Shown one piece after another: positions 51,072 to 60,755 of a stretch of 64,000 bases of DNA (its first letter is position 1; the number at the start of each line of letters is the position of its first letter). The notes under the pieces are model-generated. The model did not search any database. It worked only from the letters and a program-made list of their open reading frames with translations, and had not been told where the DNA came from. The stretch is from Desulfuromonadales bacterium (GTDB lineage: Bacteria; Desulfobacterota; Desulfuromonadia; Desulfuromonadales; BM103). The stretch spans positions 36,295-100,294 of the forward strand of contig JAMONP010000046.1 of the NCBI GenBank assembly GCA_027065695.1, given 5' to 3'. The position numbers were made by a program, and so were the translations under genes.

Positions 51072-52714
51072 TATTTTTTATCTCCCTCCTTACCAAGAAG
51101 CAACGCCTGAGGATCACGTTCCAGGTACTCCAATAACGACCGCATAGATCGAATCGACAAGGCCATCTCGCTCGTCACCTGGCGAGCGTTGTAGTTAAGG
51201 GCAGAATCAGGACCCAAAGTCGCCTTTACTCCGTCCATCGCTTCCTCAAGTCTACTCAGTGCATTATTGATTTTAGGCACCATTTCCTGGTTTATATTGC
51301 CAGACAGTGCCTTGAACTCATCAAGTGTCGCTGTCAGTGACTTGATGGCAAGCTGCAAGTCTTTGCCGATTTTATCGAACGGTATTGCCTCGACTTTTTT
51401 GACTATTCTCGAAACACTATCGGCAATTTGTTCGAGTGGCGTCGGCATGGTCGGGATGATCGGATAAGCGCCGTCGAGTTCAGCCTTGACCGGAGGAGCA
51501 TCAGGATAAATATCGACATCAATATAAAGCTGCCCGGTCAAGAGATTACCGGTCTTCAGCTGTGCCCGGAGACCGTTCTTGATGGCCCTGGCCATATCGT
51601 ATTGATCATCTCCGGTTTCCTCAAGCTCTTCCTTCTTGCCTCGCGCATTCGTGACGACGCCCTTTGCGGTCACCAGTATATCAATCCGTTCCGGTTCCAT
51701 CATAATCAGAACCGGAATCAGGATCTTCTGAGTTTCTTTATTGATTTCCAGCTTAACATCAACGACTTCACCGATACGAATGCCTTTCATCTCTACCGGA
51801 GCGCCAGGCGACAGCCCGCGCACATTCTGATCAAAAATCAACTTGTAATAACGTTTAATGGTGTAGGTCTTTTCCTCGATACTCGCGCGATCAGTATAAA
51901 GGCTGAAGGTTGACTCTTTCTCAGCCTGTGCCAATGACGGTTGATTCTTCGGCAGATCAAAGGCCACCCCGCCGAGCATGATTGATATCAGTGACTGTGT
52001 ATCCATTTTTATGCCGGTGGCATCCATTGTCAGGTCAATGCCACTGGCGTTCCAGAAGCGAGTATTCTGTAAAACCTTTTCGTTGAAAGGGGCGTGGACA
52101 AAGACTTTGATATTGACGCCATCTCGATTCTCATCAAAACCATAGCCAACCACCTGGCCAACCTTGATTCCACGGTAATAGACCGGAGAGCCACGATCAA
52201 GTGAACCCAGTTCAGCCGATTTAAGCATATAGTGACTTCCTGGCATGCCAACTGTAATCATTGGCGGTTTCTCCAAGCCCTTGTAATGTTTCGACTTGGC
52301 TCCTTCTGTTGACGGGTTGCAACCGATATAAGCTCCGGAAAGCAAGGTTCCCAACCCGGATACTTCTCCAGCTGCGACGCGGGCTCTAACCACCCAGAAC
52401 TGGGTTTTGTCTGTCATATAAGCTTCAGCATTACGACTCATTTCGACAGTGACAACAACACCGGAGCGATCTTCACTCAAATCAATCGCCGTCACTTTAC
52501 CAACAACAACATCCTTGAACTTGATTTTCGTCTTGCCTGCTTCAAGTCCATCAGCTGTCTCGAAGGTAATAGTGATAACCGGTCCCTTCTCCGACATTGC
52601 CTTAAAGGTCAACCAACCGCCGATCAGCAGGGCGATGATAGGTACCACCCAGATGATTGAAAAACTGCGTTTGGTCTGTACCTGAGCTTTCGGAGCCTGC
52701 TCAACATGATTCAT
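51071..52714 (-). CDS. pqiB: PqiB-like MCE-domain protein
   Basis: About 547 residues from the ATG at 52714 (MNHVEQAPKAQVQTKRSF), chosen because AAGGGAA precedes it; an ATG seven codons earlier is possible. One membrane anchor (SIIWVVPIIALLIGGWL) is followed by three MCE domains (ITFETADGLEAGKTKIKFKD; LDRGSPVYYRGIKVGQVVGY; LSPGAPVEMKGIRIGEVVDV) and a C-terminal helical region that in PqiB forms a periplasmic needle. It is the core of the operon pqiA-pqiA-pqiB-pqiC. Confidence 0.93.
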   Translation of the reverse strand: MNHVEQAPKAQVQTKRSFSIIWVVPIIALLIGGWLTFKAMSEKGPVITITFETADGLEAGKTKIKFKDVVVGKVTAIDLSEDRSGVVVTVEMSRNAEAYMTDKTQFWVVRARVAAGEVSGLGTLLSGAYIGCNPSTEGAKSKHYKGLEKPPMITVGMPGSHYMLKSAELGSLDRGSPVYYRGIKVGQVVGYGFDENRDGVNIKVFVHAPFNEKVLQNTRFWNASGIDLTMDATGIKMDTQSLISIMLGGVAFDLPKNQPSLAQAEKESTFSLYTDRASIEEKTYTIKRYYKLIFDQNVRGLSPGAPVEMKGIRIGEVVDVKLEINKETQKILIPVLIMMEPERIDILVTAKGVVTNARGKKEELEETGDDQYDMARAIKNGLRAQLKTGNLLTGQLYIDVDIYPDAPPVKAELDGAYPIIPTMPTPLEQIADSVSRIVKKVEAIPFDKIGKDLQLAIKSLTATLDEFKALSGNINQEMVPKINNALSRLEEAMDGVKATLGPDSALNYNARQVTSEMALSIRSMRSLLEYLERDPQALLLGKEGDKK

Positions 52715-52727
52715 TTCAGAATTCCCT

Positions 52728-53366
52728 TCATTCATGCTTCTCATCCACAACATCCCAGATCAACCGCGGATCAAAGCTCTCTGCGGCAACCATAGTGATA
52801 ACAACCATGGTAGCAAAATAGATAGCCGCAGGGCCAGCAGCGATATTTGCCAGAAAACCAAGCTGGACCAGGGCAATCAGGATCGTAACTACAAAAATAT
52901 CAACCATCGACCAGCGTCCCACGGCCCCCGTGATGCGATAGAGAATGGTGCGATCCCTGGGCCGTTTGATTGACTTGAACTGTACGGAAAGTAACAGATA
53001 GATGATGATGATAAATTTCAAGAACGGGATAAAAATACTGGCGACAAAAACCACCAGAGCGATCTCCCAGGAGCCACTATGAATAAAATAAATCACACCA
53101 CTCATAATGGTATCCGCCTGGGTCGTACCAAGCGCCGAGGTAACCGTCATCGGTAGAACATTCGCCGGGACATAGAAAATCATCGCCGTAATAACCAAAG
53201 CCCAGGTCCGCATGATGCTGTTCGGCTTACGCTGATGGAGTACTACTCCACAGCGCGGGCAATGAGCAACTTGCTGCCCAGAAATTTTCGGCATACGACT
53301 GAGCAGATGACAATCATGACAACTGACCATACCGGCCTTACGGGCTGAGATAAGAGCCACTTTCAC
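52728..53366 (-). CDS. PqiA-family membrane protein (second half-length copy)
   Basis: 212 residues: an N-terminal zinc-ribbon-like part (CHDCHLLSR...CPRCG) and four hydrophobic segments. It corresponds to one half of E. coli PqiA, which is a tandem fusion. It overlaps the first copy by 4 bp and ends 13 bp before pqiB. Confidence 0.88.
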   Translation of the reverse strand: MKVALISARKAGMVSCHDCHLLSRMPKISGQQVAHCPRCGVVLHQRKPNSIMRTWALVITAMIFYVPANVLPMTVTSALGTTQADTIMSGVIYFIHSGSWEIALVVFVASIFIPFLKFIIIIYLLLSVQFKSIKRPRDRTILYRITGAVGRWSMVDIFVVTILIALVQLGFLANIAAGPAAIYFATMVVITMVAAESFDPRLIWDVVDEKHE

Positions 53367-53962
53367 GATTCACCCCCAAGCCGTTCCCAGACCATATGCG
53401 AATCAACCGCAGTAATTGCAAAGTTCAGCACGAAGATCAGCAGACCAAAAGCAATCACCGCCAGGCCCGGTACAATAGTTGCCATCTTGCCAAGCTTGAC
53501 CATTGCGATCAGAATCCCGAGCATATAGATTTCCATCATACTCCAGGGTTTAAAATGCTGAAACAAGCGGAAGACGGGGATTGCAAATTTGACCCGGACA
53601 TTCAACTTTAGAGGTATAAAAATGTAGAGGAGACCAAGCATTTGGCCAAGTGGAATCAAAATGCAAGTCAATAGAACCAGAAACGCCAGCATATAAATAC
53701 CCTGGCTGTAGAGCTGCTGTATTCCGGTCAAAAGAGCTGTTTCCTGGATGATCGAACCGCTTCTCATCGCCAGAAACGGGAAAGTGACCGCGACGACATA
53801 GAGGACAAGCCCGGCAGTGGTCCAGGCGATGGTGCGGTCAATACTGTTAGCCTGAGCCCGGAGCAGCACGGCTCCACAACGCACACAACACGCTGCTCCC
53901 CGTGTCGGCATCGGCGGGATATCATGGATCAGGTCACACTCGTGGCAAGCTATCTGGTGCAT
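53363..53962 (-). CDS. PqiA-family membrane protein (first half-length copy)
   Basis: About 199 residues from MHQIACHECDLIHD. CXXC pairs (CHEC, CVRC) form a rubredoxin-like zinc site, followed by four membrane helices. A GTG start 12 codons upstream is possible. Together with the next gene it replaces the single two-part PqiA of E. coli. Confidence 0.87.
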   Translation of the reverse strand: MHQIACHECDLIHDIPPMPTRGAACCVRCGAVLLRAQANSIDRTIAWTTAGLVLYVVAVTFPFLAMRSGSIIQETALLTGIQQLYSQGIYMLAFLVLLTCILIPLGQMLGLLYIFIPLKLNVRVKFAIPVFRLFQHFKPWSMMEIYMLGILIAMVKLGKMATIVPGLAVIAFGLLIFVLNFAITAVDSHMVWERLGGES

Positions 53963-54043
53963 ATATCCTAACAACCCGTCTACTTGATGGTTATGCACTT
54001 CACAGTCACGATACTATACCATATGTTGCCGTAATCTTTACAA

Positions 54044-54349
54044 TCAATGCCCTGCAGGCGCCTTAACAACAACATATGTGACCTGACTGCCAGCGTAGCC
54101 ACGCTGATACCATTCGGATGAACAATTGTAGTAGGTTACACCATTAACGATAACCGCTTTTGTCGTACAGGGCAGAGTTGTTATGTGAGTTGTTGTTACG
54201 GCACTACCGACAACAACCCCGGCGTAGAAACCACCGCCACCACGACCACCGCCACGACCGCGGGCTTCGGCATAAGCAGCTGCAAAAAGCACAAAAACAC
54301 ATAAAAGGGCAGCATAAGCGAGAGTTTTAGATTTCAGATTCAGCATCAT
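54044..54349 (-). CDS. Small secreted Gly-rich protein, function unknown
   Basis: 101 residues. A signal peptide (AYAALLCVFVLFAAAYAEA) is followed by an Arg/Gly run (RGRGGGRGGGG) and a short domain with two Cys (LPCTTKAVIVNGVTYYNC) that could form a disulfide. The family is not recognised. Its start overlaps the DUF2092-like gene by 4 bp, so the two are co-expressed. Confidence 0.7.
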   Translation of the reverse strand: MMLNLKSKTLAYAALLCVFVLFAAAYAEARGRGGGRGGGGFYAGVVVGSAVTTTHITTLPCTTKAVIVNGVTYYNCSSEWYQRGYAGSQVTYVVVKAPAGH

Positions 54350-54942
54350 GAGCCTCCTTCTGTTTCGCTTGCTGCTTCCGACTTGGCAATTGGAATCAAG
54401 GTCAGGATCTTTTCAGCACCTTTGGGCGGCGTAAAGACGAAAGTTTTAGCAGAAATCTCAGGTTTCAAATTCCAGTCTGAAAACTCGGCCCAGAACTGTG
54501 GCTGGCCCGGAGCGTTTATATAAGTCATTACGATACGTCTTGGTAGTAAATCTTCAGCAATCCAGATCTGGTAGTCGACACCTGCCAATTGACCGGCAAT
54601 GTGATCGGTTGGCGTCTCGCTAAAGAGTGTGATCGTTTTACCATCGAAAACAAACTGGCTCTTATCACCGTCACTCTGCTCCGCATCGGTCCGCATATGG
54701 TTCGGTCGATCAATCGTTACTTTACGTATTTCACTGAACTCGATTTTTTGCCCTGATTCCTGCACAACGTCATAGCCCATATGCATGGTGACACTGAATT
54801 GTTTTGTTGAAGCCATTTTTTCTGCCATGCTAAAGAGCAGTTGTTCAACATCAGCGTCAGCGGCAAAGGCGCTCCCAGTGACAAGGCACATCAGGCAAAG
54901 TGCCGTCACACAGATAGATAAGCAACGATTTCTCTTATTCAT
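54346..54942 (-). CDS. Periplasmic DUF2092-like (LolA-fold) protein
   Basis: 198 residues with a signal peptide ending SAFAADA. The mature part has the pattern of DUF2092 proteins (FSMAEKMASTKQFSVTMHMGYDVVQ; RPNHMRTDAEQ; FDGKTITLF). These are predicted periplasmic proteins with a LolA-like fold. The function is unknown. Confidence 0.75.
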   Translation of the reverse strand: MNKRNRCLSICVTALCLMCLVTGSAFAADADVEQLLFSMAEKMASTKQFSVTMHMGYDVVQESGQKIEFSEIRKVTIDRPNHMRTDAEQSDGDKSQFVFDGKTITLFSETPTDHIAGQLAGVDYQIWIAEDLLPRRIVMTYINAPGQPQFWAEFSDWNLKPEISAKTFVFTPPKGAEKILTLIPIAKSEAASETEGGS

Positions 54943-54993
54943 TTTACCTCCCAGATTGTTCAGAAGAGTGTATCAAGGACACCGATACTACAT

Positions 54994-55390
54994 TTAATTA
55001 TCGGGATCTATCCTGGTGATTTTGGAGCCCTGAAGGCCCAGTCCGGCCATCAAACCCTCCTGAGAGAAAATAAAGGCATAGATGCTTTCTTTAGCAGTCG
55101 ATGTCGTCAATATCGTTGCCGTTCACCAGCAAGGCACCCTCGCCATATTGGCCACCAATCACCAGGCCGGCTTTGATTACATCAGTGAAAATTAAAATAC
55201 CTTTCGCAACAGTAGAAAGTTCCCGCGCTGCCGGTGTGCTTGCGTAAAGATTTTCCAGTGCCAATTCAACTTCATGGTCAATTTCGGCAGAGGTATCGGC
55301 AAAAGCCGGTTGCAGGATGAGGCAAACCATGATCGTAGCGAACAGGAGACAAAGCAAGGTCTTAAAAAAAGGGTTACAGATTTTTTTCAT
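54994..55390 (-). pseudogene. SYLF lipid-binding protein with internal deletion
   Basis: The first 90 residues have a signal peptide and the SYLF start (ILIFTDVIKAGLVIGGQYGEGALLVNGN). The frame then stops at 55091. In the next frame the typical C-terminal end continues (STAKESIYAFIFSQEGLMAG ... GSKITRIDPDN) to a stop at 54994. The middle 50-70 residues of the domain are missing. This is an internal deletion with a frameshift near 55100. Confidence 0.8.
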
Positions 55391-55511
55391 AATACTTTCC
55401 CTTGATACTACTCATTATTAGGTTAGAATAGTCACACTTAGACTCAATCCAATTGATAACCATTAAGGTATAGTTTGTTTTTTAATTAACACTATCCAAA
55501 AACTGCAAAAA

Positions 55512-56473
55512 ATGAAAAATAACTCAGAACTTGCAACAGACGCCATTTTCCCATCAGGTTTGTATCTCGACTTTACCAGCTATGATGCAGAGGAAATGCG
55601 AGAACAAGCTCTTTTCTGACCGTTTGAACATAAACAGTTCGGCAAGGGTAAGTTTCAAGGCAGAATCATCGCGATTCACATCCAGCGAATGCAAATAAGT
55701 ATTGCCCACCGCTCGCAGGGTATCTATATGCGAGGTGGAATTCCCTATGGAACGACCGTTATTTCTTTCCCTCTTAGTGCTAGCTTTTCGTTGAATTACC
55801 GTGGGCAACCCTGGGGAATAACCAGATAATGGCACTGATTCCTGGGGATGAACTTGAACTTCAAACCTCTTCCCCATAGGTGCTGTTAGCTGTTGCCGTT
55901 AACAGCGAACTGTTGGAGAGCCAGGCCTTTGCCTTTACTGGAAATTCTTTTGCCAAATCAAGAAGTCAGGAACGACTGCTTATAGATCAGAACAGCTACA
56001 AAGAGAAAGCAAACCACATCTTTTCTTTGCTGCAATCATTCAATTGCCATAGCTGTACATTGAGTAAAGCAGAAGAAAAAATAATTGAGGATACCGTTTT
56101 GGAAACGATTCTTTTAGGAGTGAACCCTTGTGATAAAGCTTTCAAAGTCTCAGGTCGGTCGCTTCAGGCAAAGAAGGCGGAAGCATACATAAGGAGCAAC
56201 CTTAAGCAGCCACTCTCCATTAGCGAACTCTGCCAGGCCACAGGTGCCACAGAACGTACACTGCATCTCAGCTTTAAGGAACGTCTCGGTGTCACCCCTG
56301 GGGCATTTATTCGCATAATGCGACTTAATGAGGTCCGCAGTAGATTACGTCTAAATTCTAATAGATCCGTTACCGAGATAGCTATGGATTGGGGCTTTTA
56401 TCATTTAGGCCACTTTGCCGAACAATACCGCCTGATGTTTGGAGAGTTGCCGAGTAAAACCAAAAACAATTAG
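55512..56473 (+). pseudogene. AraC-family transcriptional regulator (degraded)
   Basis: The C-terminal third (from about 56160) is an intact AraC double HTH (ISELCQATGATERTLHLSFK ... VTEIAMDWGFYHLGHFAEQY). The N-terminal sensor region starts at 55512 (MKNNSELATDAIFPSGLYLD). It is interrupted by TGA at 55617, a frameshift near 55820 and TAG at 55877. A shorter product could start at the GTG at 55880 (197 residues) with the DNA-binding part only. Confidence 0.75.
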
Positions 56474-56520
56474 AGGCACCGTCTTGGTCTGTTTGGTGTC
56501 TTACCAGGAGAATAACGGTT

Positions 56521-57681
56521 CTATCCTGAAGTAACTGTTCGCAAACGCTCAATCATTTGTTCCAGATAGGTGCGTGGGCAAGCAAAGTTAATGCGGGTGA
56601 ATTGCGGATCACCAAAGTCGCTACCAGCAGAGGGGCCAACACCACGGTCCAGCATATATTCCTGGACGTTGTCAACACCAAGGCCGCTGGCATCGACCCA
56701 GGCCAGAAAGGTTGCCTGCGCAGGCCGATAGCAGAAACCATCCAGCTTATTCAACTCTTTTGCAAGATAATCTCGATTACCCCGCAGGTACTCAAGCTGG
56801 GCCTTGAGCCAGTCATCGCAGGCAGTGAAAGCAGCGACTGTAGCGACCTGTCCCAGGACATTGACCCATGGCAGGATGCCGAGCGTCGCGCGGTGATACC
56901 GCTTGCGAATAGCGGGATTGCGAATAACCACGAAAGAAGCACCCAGACCGGCCATGTTAAAGGTTTTGCTGGGAGCCATAATGGTAATCGCAGGCTCACC
57001 TATATCACTCAAAGTACCGGCAGGAATATGCTTTGCCGTTTCGTCGAGTATCAGGTCACAGTGGATTTCATCAGAGCAGAGCAGTACATTGTGTTTTAAA
57101 CAAATAGCTTCAATTTGTTTCAGTTCAGCTGCAGTCAGAACCGAGCCACAGGGGTTCATGGGGTTGCAGAACAAAAAGAGCTTACAAAGGGGATCAGCTG
57201 CCTTGCTCTCCAGCTCGTCAAAATCGAGGATCCAGCGTTCATTCGCCTGGCCTTCATTTTCCAAGACTGTACCTACAGTCAGATTCTCCAACCCGTTGTG
57301 CGTGGCCGCTTGCAACAGAGGGCCGTAGTTCGGGGTCTGTACCAATACCTTGTCACCAGTTTCACAAAAGGCTTTGCAGGCAACGTTAAACGCGGAGACA
57401 ACACCGGGAATCCAGACTATCCAGTCAGCATCAATATTCCAATTATACTGTTTTTTCAGCCAGTGGATAACAGCGTCATGTAAGGGTTGCACCACGTCGG
57501 GCAGATGATAGCCAAGGATGCCGTGTTCAAGCCGCTCGTGGATGGCGTCAAGAATTGGCTGAGGGCATCTGAAATCAGCATCAGCAACCCACATCGGCAA
57601 GATACTTTCGTCATGACGAAGCCACTTGTACGCGTAGGTACTGCGACGCTCGACAATTTCATCAAAGGGGGAAATGGTCAT
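56521..57681 (-). CDS. PatB/MalY-type PLP-dependent C-S lyase (cystathionine beta-lyase-like)
   Basis: 386-residue fold-type I aminotransferase: start MTISPFDEIVERRSTYAYKW, LPMWVADADF (family hallmark of MalY/PatB), NPMNPCG, and the PLP lysine in APSKTFNMAG near residue 235. Relatives cleave cystathionine or aryl-cysteine conjugates and some act as regulators. The exact substrate is not determinable. Confidence 0.88.
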   Translation of the reverse strand: MTISPFDEIVERRSTYAYKWLRHDESILPMWVADADFRCPQPILDAIHERLEHGILGYHLPDVVQPLHDAVIHWLKKQYNWNIDADWIVWIPGVVSAFNVACKAFCETGDKVLVQTPNYGPLLQAATHNGLENLTVGTVLENEGQANERWILDFDELESKAADPLCKLFLFCNPMNPCGSVLTAAELKQIEAICLKHNVLLCSDEIHCDLILDETAKHIPAGTLSDIGEPAITIMAPSKTFNMAGLGASFVVIRNPAIRKRYHRATLGILPWVNVLGQVATVAAFTACDDWLKAQLEYLRGNRDYLAKELNKLDGFCYRPAQATFLAWVDASGLGVDNVQEYMLDRGVGPSAGSDFGDPQFTRINFACPRTYLEQMIERLRTVTSG

Positions 57682-57859
57682 GTTTAAATCCTATCATACT
57701 GGCGGGACGAGACTCGCCGGTCTTGATCTTCAAGTCAACAGGTTAAGCTATCAAGGCAGGATGCTTACCTATAATTCTGCGGAATCTCAGTGTTTGTCAA
57801 CATCAAAGAGTTGACCGTCACATTTGACCCCCACATATTTATCACCACCCGTAACAGGC

Positions 57860-59800
57860 CTAAGATTTCCGCGCCCCGGATTCAAAGATTTTAATCGGCA
57901 CAACCTTACAGTCATCAATTTTCTTGAGAGAAGGGGCTTGTTGGCATGGCGCATTTTCGGCAGGAGAATATTCAGGGACGATCTCTTGAAGCTGGCGACG
58001 CACACCTTCAAGGTCAATAACGCGCGAACGTTGGTAAAGCTCTTCCAGCTGCAGGTTCAGTTTTTCCCAATCAACCTGCGTCGAGCGGGCCACACAGATT
58101 TCCTTGTGAGTGGTTTTCTGCACACCTTCCCCGGCAATCAGGAGTTCTTCGTAAAGTTTTTCGCCGGGGCGCAAGCCGGTAAAGACGATTTCAATATCCT
58201 TATTCACTTCCAGGCCGGAGAGTTTGATCAGCTCTTCGGCAAGCTGGACAATCTTGACCGGTTCACCCATATCGAGCAGGAAGATCTCGCCGCCCTGCCC
58301 CATACTGCCAGCCTGCAGTACCAGTTGTGTCGCTTCGGGGATGGTCATGAAGAAGCGGGTCACTTCCGGATCGGTCACGGTGACCGGCCCGCCCGCCGCG
58401 ATCTGCTCCTGAAAGATCGGGATCACGCTGCCAGCGCTGCCGAGTACATTGCCGAAGCGCACCGTGATGAACTGGGTCTTACTGCGTTCAGACAGTGCCT
58501 GTACATAGAGCTCCGCCGCGCGCTTGGTAGCTCCCATCACATTGGTCGGGTTGACTGCCTTGTCGGTGGAAATCATCACGAAGCGCTTAACCCTGAAGGC
58601 ATCAGCCGCCCTGGCGACATTGCGGGTACCGCGCACGTTGTTGCTGACAGCCTCGGCCGGGTTGAGCTCCATCATCGGCACATGCTTGTAGGCCGCGGCA
58701 TGGAATACCACTTCAGGCTGGAATTCGTCGAACACCCCATCAATCCGCGCGCGGTCACGAACATCGCCCATGATAGCGTAAAGAGGCAGGTCAGGAAACT
58801 TTCCAACCAGTTCCCGTTCAATATGAAACAGCGGCGTTTCGGCGTGATCGAGCAGCACCATGTTGGCCGGATTGAAGCGGGCCACCTGTCGGCAGATTTC
58901 ACTACCGATACTGCCACCCGCACCGGTCACCAGCACCCGTTTGCCCTGTAGATAGCTGTTGATCATATTAACGTCGAGACGCACCGGTTTGCGTCCCAGC
59001 AGATCAAAGAGTGAGACTTCACGGACCAGGTTGATCGAGACCACGCCATCAATCATTTCACCAAGGCCGGGCAGGGTTTTCACTTTCAGGCTGAGACTAG
59101 TGCAGAGCTCGTAAAGGGTGCGGATCTCATCCGCCGGTGCCGACGGGATGGCAATCACCACTTCATCGACAGGCCTCTTGCCAACCAGCTCTTCGATCTC
59201 GGCCCGCCCGCCGAACACCTCGTAACCGAGGAATTTCATACCGGTCTTGCTCGGGTCATCATCAATGTAGCCAACCACGGTTTTACCCAAATCAGGGTTC
59301 TGACGAACTTCGCGGGCTATCATCTGGCCAGCAGCACCAGCACCGATGATCAGAGTTTGCACCTTGCCAGACCGATTGTTATTGACCGGCAGATAGTTCT
59401 CCCGATAGGCACGGGTCACGAAACGAATGCCGCAGACCAGCATAAAGCAGGTCACTCCATCGAGCAACAGCACCGAACGCGGTACTCCCTGTAACCCATG
59501 AATAAAAATCACGTAGAGAATAAAAACCAGGGAGCCAAGGACGTTGGCCTTGAAGATGTCGATAACATCGGCCAGCGAGACGTAGCGCCACCAGCCGTGT
59601 TTAAGGCCCATCTTGCGGAAACAGATGAGTTTGATCAGGATCAGGGGAAGGATCAGGGTGCCAATATGTGGCCAATAGATTTTCGGGATAGTCAGGTCGA
59701 AACGCAACAGATAGGCGATCAAAAAAGCAACGGTAATAACCGTACTTTTGAGCAGCAGGATAAACCAGGCACGCTTGTCTGAAAGATCAAGGTTTTCCAT
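57860..59800 (-). CDS. Membrane NDP-sugar 4,6-dehydratase (CapD/WbpM/PglF family)
   Basis: 646 residues from MENLDLSDKRAWFI; GGGGGA nine bases upstream supports this ATG. Four N-terminal membrane segments (about 15-135) precede a first Rossmann domain with GAGAAGQMI. The catalytic SDR domain has TGAGGSIGSE, AYKHVPMME and STDKAVNPTNVMGATKR. Such enzymes convert UDP-GlcNAc to a 4-keto-6-deoxy sugar for O-antigen, capsule or glycoprotein. No other sugar genes are adjacent. Confidence 0.92.
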   Translation of the reverse strand: MENLDLSDKRAWFILLLKSTVITVAFLIAYLLRFDLTIPKIYWPHIGTLILPLILIKLICFRKMGLKHGWWRYVSLADVIDIFKANVLGSLVFILYVIFIHGLQGVPRSVLLLDGVTCFMLVCGIRFVTRAYRENYLPVNNNRSGKVQTLIIGAGAAGQMIAREVRQNPDLGKTVVGYIDDDPSKTGMKFLGYEVFGGRAEIEELVGKRPVDEVVIAIPSAPADEIRTLYELCTSLSLKVKTLPGLGEMIDGVVSINLVREVSLFDLLGRKPVRLDVNMINSYLQGKRVLVTGAGGSIGSEICRQVARFNPANMVLLDHAETPLFHIERELVGKFPDLPLYAIMGDVRDRARIDGVFDEFQPEVVFHAAAYKHVPMMELNPAEAVSNNVRGTRNVARAADAFRVKRFVMISTDKAVNPTNVMGATKRAAELYVQALSERSKTQFITVRFGNVLGSAGSVIPIFQEQIAAGGPVTVTDPEVTRFFMTIPEATQLVLQAGSMGQGGEIFLLDMGEPVKIVQLAEELIKLSGLEVNKDIEIVFTGLRPGEKLYEELLIAGEGVQKTTHKEICVARSTQVDWEKLNLQLEELYQRSRVIDLEGVRRQLQEIVPEYSPAENAPCQQAPSLKKIDDCKVVPIKIFESGARKS

Positions 59801-60036
59801 CTTGGTCCGTCCCCCCAGGTCTTTTAAGGTTTGTAAAATTTCACCCACTCGTTAACCTCGCAGACCATAGCAGACACATCTCATAATTATCTCACAAACG
59901 CCTTGGGATATAAAGAGCCAGCCTCTTCCAATATGAAATGAGTCTGAAGAGACCCTCGTGTTTCTAACATGAGATGAGTCTGAACAACAGACCAGAAAAC
60001 GTTCATGATGAAAGGATGAAAATCATCATGAATGTC

Positions 60037-60103
60037 GTAGAGTAGAGAGCAGGTCTCGGCAGTTTTAGGTTTGGCTTATCTGTTCCGTCACTTTCGTCTG
60101 ACG
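60037..60103. repeat. Left inverted repeat of the intron remnant
   Basis: Begins GTAGAGTAGAGAGCAGGTCT and pairs with 60688-60755. Confidence 0.9.
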
Positions 60104-60595
60104 CTTAATTTACAAAACCGGCAACTTTGGGTGGGTTCGTTGAAATCTGCAAAAGGGGTTCAAGTCGTAGATGCAACGCAGGGTCGCTTCGATTTCCTCG
60201 GTTTTGAAATCCGTATAGTCAGGAGCCGGCGAACCGGTGGCAGATACGCCAACGTGCAGCCCTCCAGGAAGTCCCTGAAGAAGATCAAAAACCGTCTGAC
60301 AGACATGACCCGCAGAGAGCTGACTTGTATACCACTGAAAGATGTTGTGGATAACGTCAACAAAACGCTGCGGGGTTGGAGTGCGTATTTTCATTATCGC
60401 AACTGCAGCAAGGTGTTGTCGAGAGTCAGAACCCATGCAGAGCAGCGATTGCACACCCATCTTAGAAGGCGGCACAAGATCAGACGAAGGGTTTCAGGTT
60501 ACGGACGCTTTACGGATCAGAGTCTGTATGAAAGATATGGGCTCTCCAAGGTGCCAACAACAGCTGGTTGGACGAAGGCGCATGTCCTGCGGTGA
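60071..60595 (+). pseudogene. Group II intron reverse transcriptase/maturase, C-terminal fragment
   Basis: Codons from about 60110 match the end of group II intron proteins: GRFDFLGFEIR, the maturase (X) domain motif LRGWSAYFHYRNCSKVL, and the basic tail. RT blocks 0-7 with the YADD catalytic motif are missing, so it cannot prime reverse transcription. The first dozen codons read through the left inverted repeat and are not family-like. The stop lies just upstream of domain V. Confidence 0.85.
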
Positions 60596-60606
60596 AGAAC
60601 ATCGGA

Positions 60607-60640
60607 AAGCCGTGTGCGGGAAAACCGCACGCACGGTTTG
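60607..60640 (+). ncRNA. Group II intron domain V
   Basis: AGCCGT-GTGCGG-GAAAA-CCGCAC-GC-ACGGTT forms the two-part hairpin with a 2-base bulge and GAAA-type loop of domain V, including the AGC catalytic triad. It lies 12 bases after the maturase stop, as expected for the intron 3' end. Confidence 0.85.
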
Positions 60641-60687
60641 ATGAGGGAGGGCTGGTCAAAGAAGTCACGGTAAGGCTATTTAGGCAC

Positions 60688-60755
60688 CGTCAAATGAAAG
60701 TGACGGAAACAAATAAGCCAAACCTAAAACTGCCGAGACCTGCTCTCTACTCTAC
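60688..60755. repeat. Right inverted repeat of the intron remnant
   Basis: Ends GACCTGCTCTCTACTCTAC, complementary to the left copy at 60037-60103. Confidence 0.9.

Larger units (their letters stand above)
60037..60755 (+). mobile_element. Group II intron 3' remnant bounded by inverted repeats
   Basis: A 67-base sequence at 60037-60103 is repeated inverted as 68 bases at 60688-60755, with about five differences including one indel. Between them lie the C-terminal part of an intron-encoded maturase and an intact-looking domain V. The reverse transcriptase domains and the 5' ribozyme domains are absent. Confidence 0.85.

Noticed and set aside
57824-58951. 375-codon plus-strand frame opposite the CapD-like gene
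   Set aside because: Long, but it mirrors a conserved gene codon for codon; His/Arg-rich composition is typical of antisense frames.
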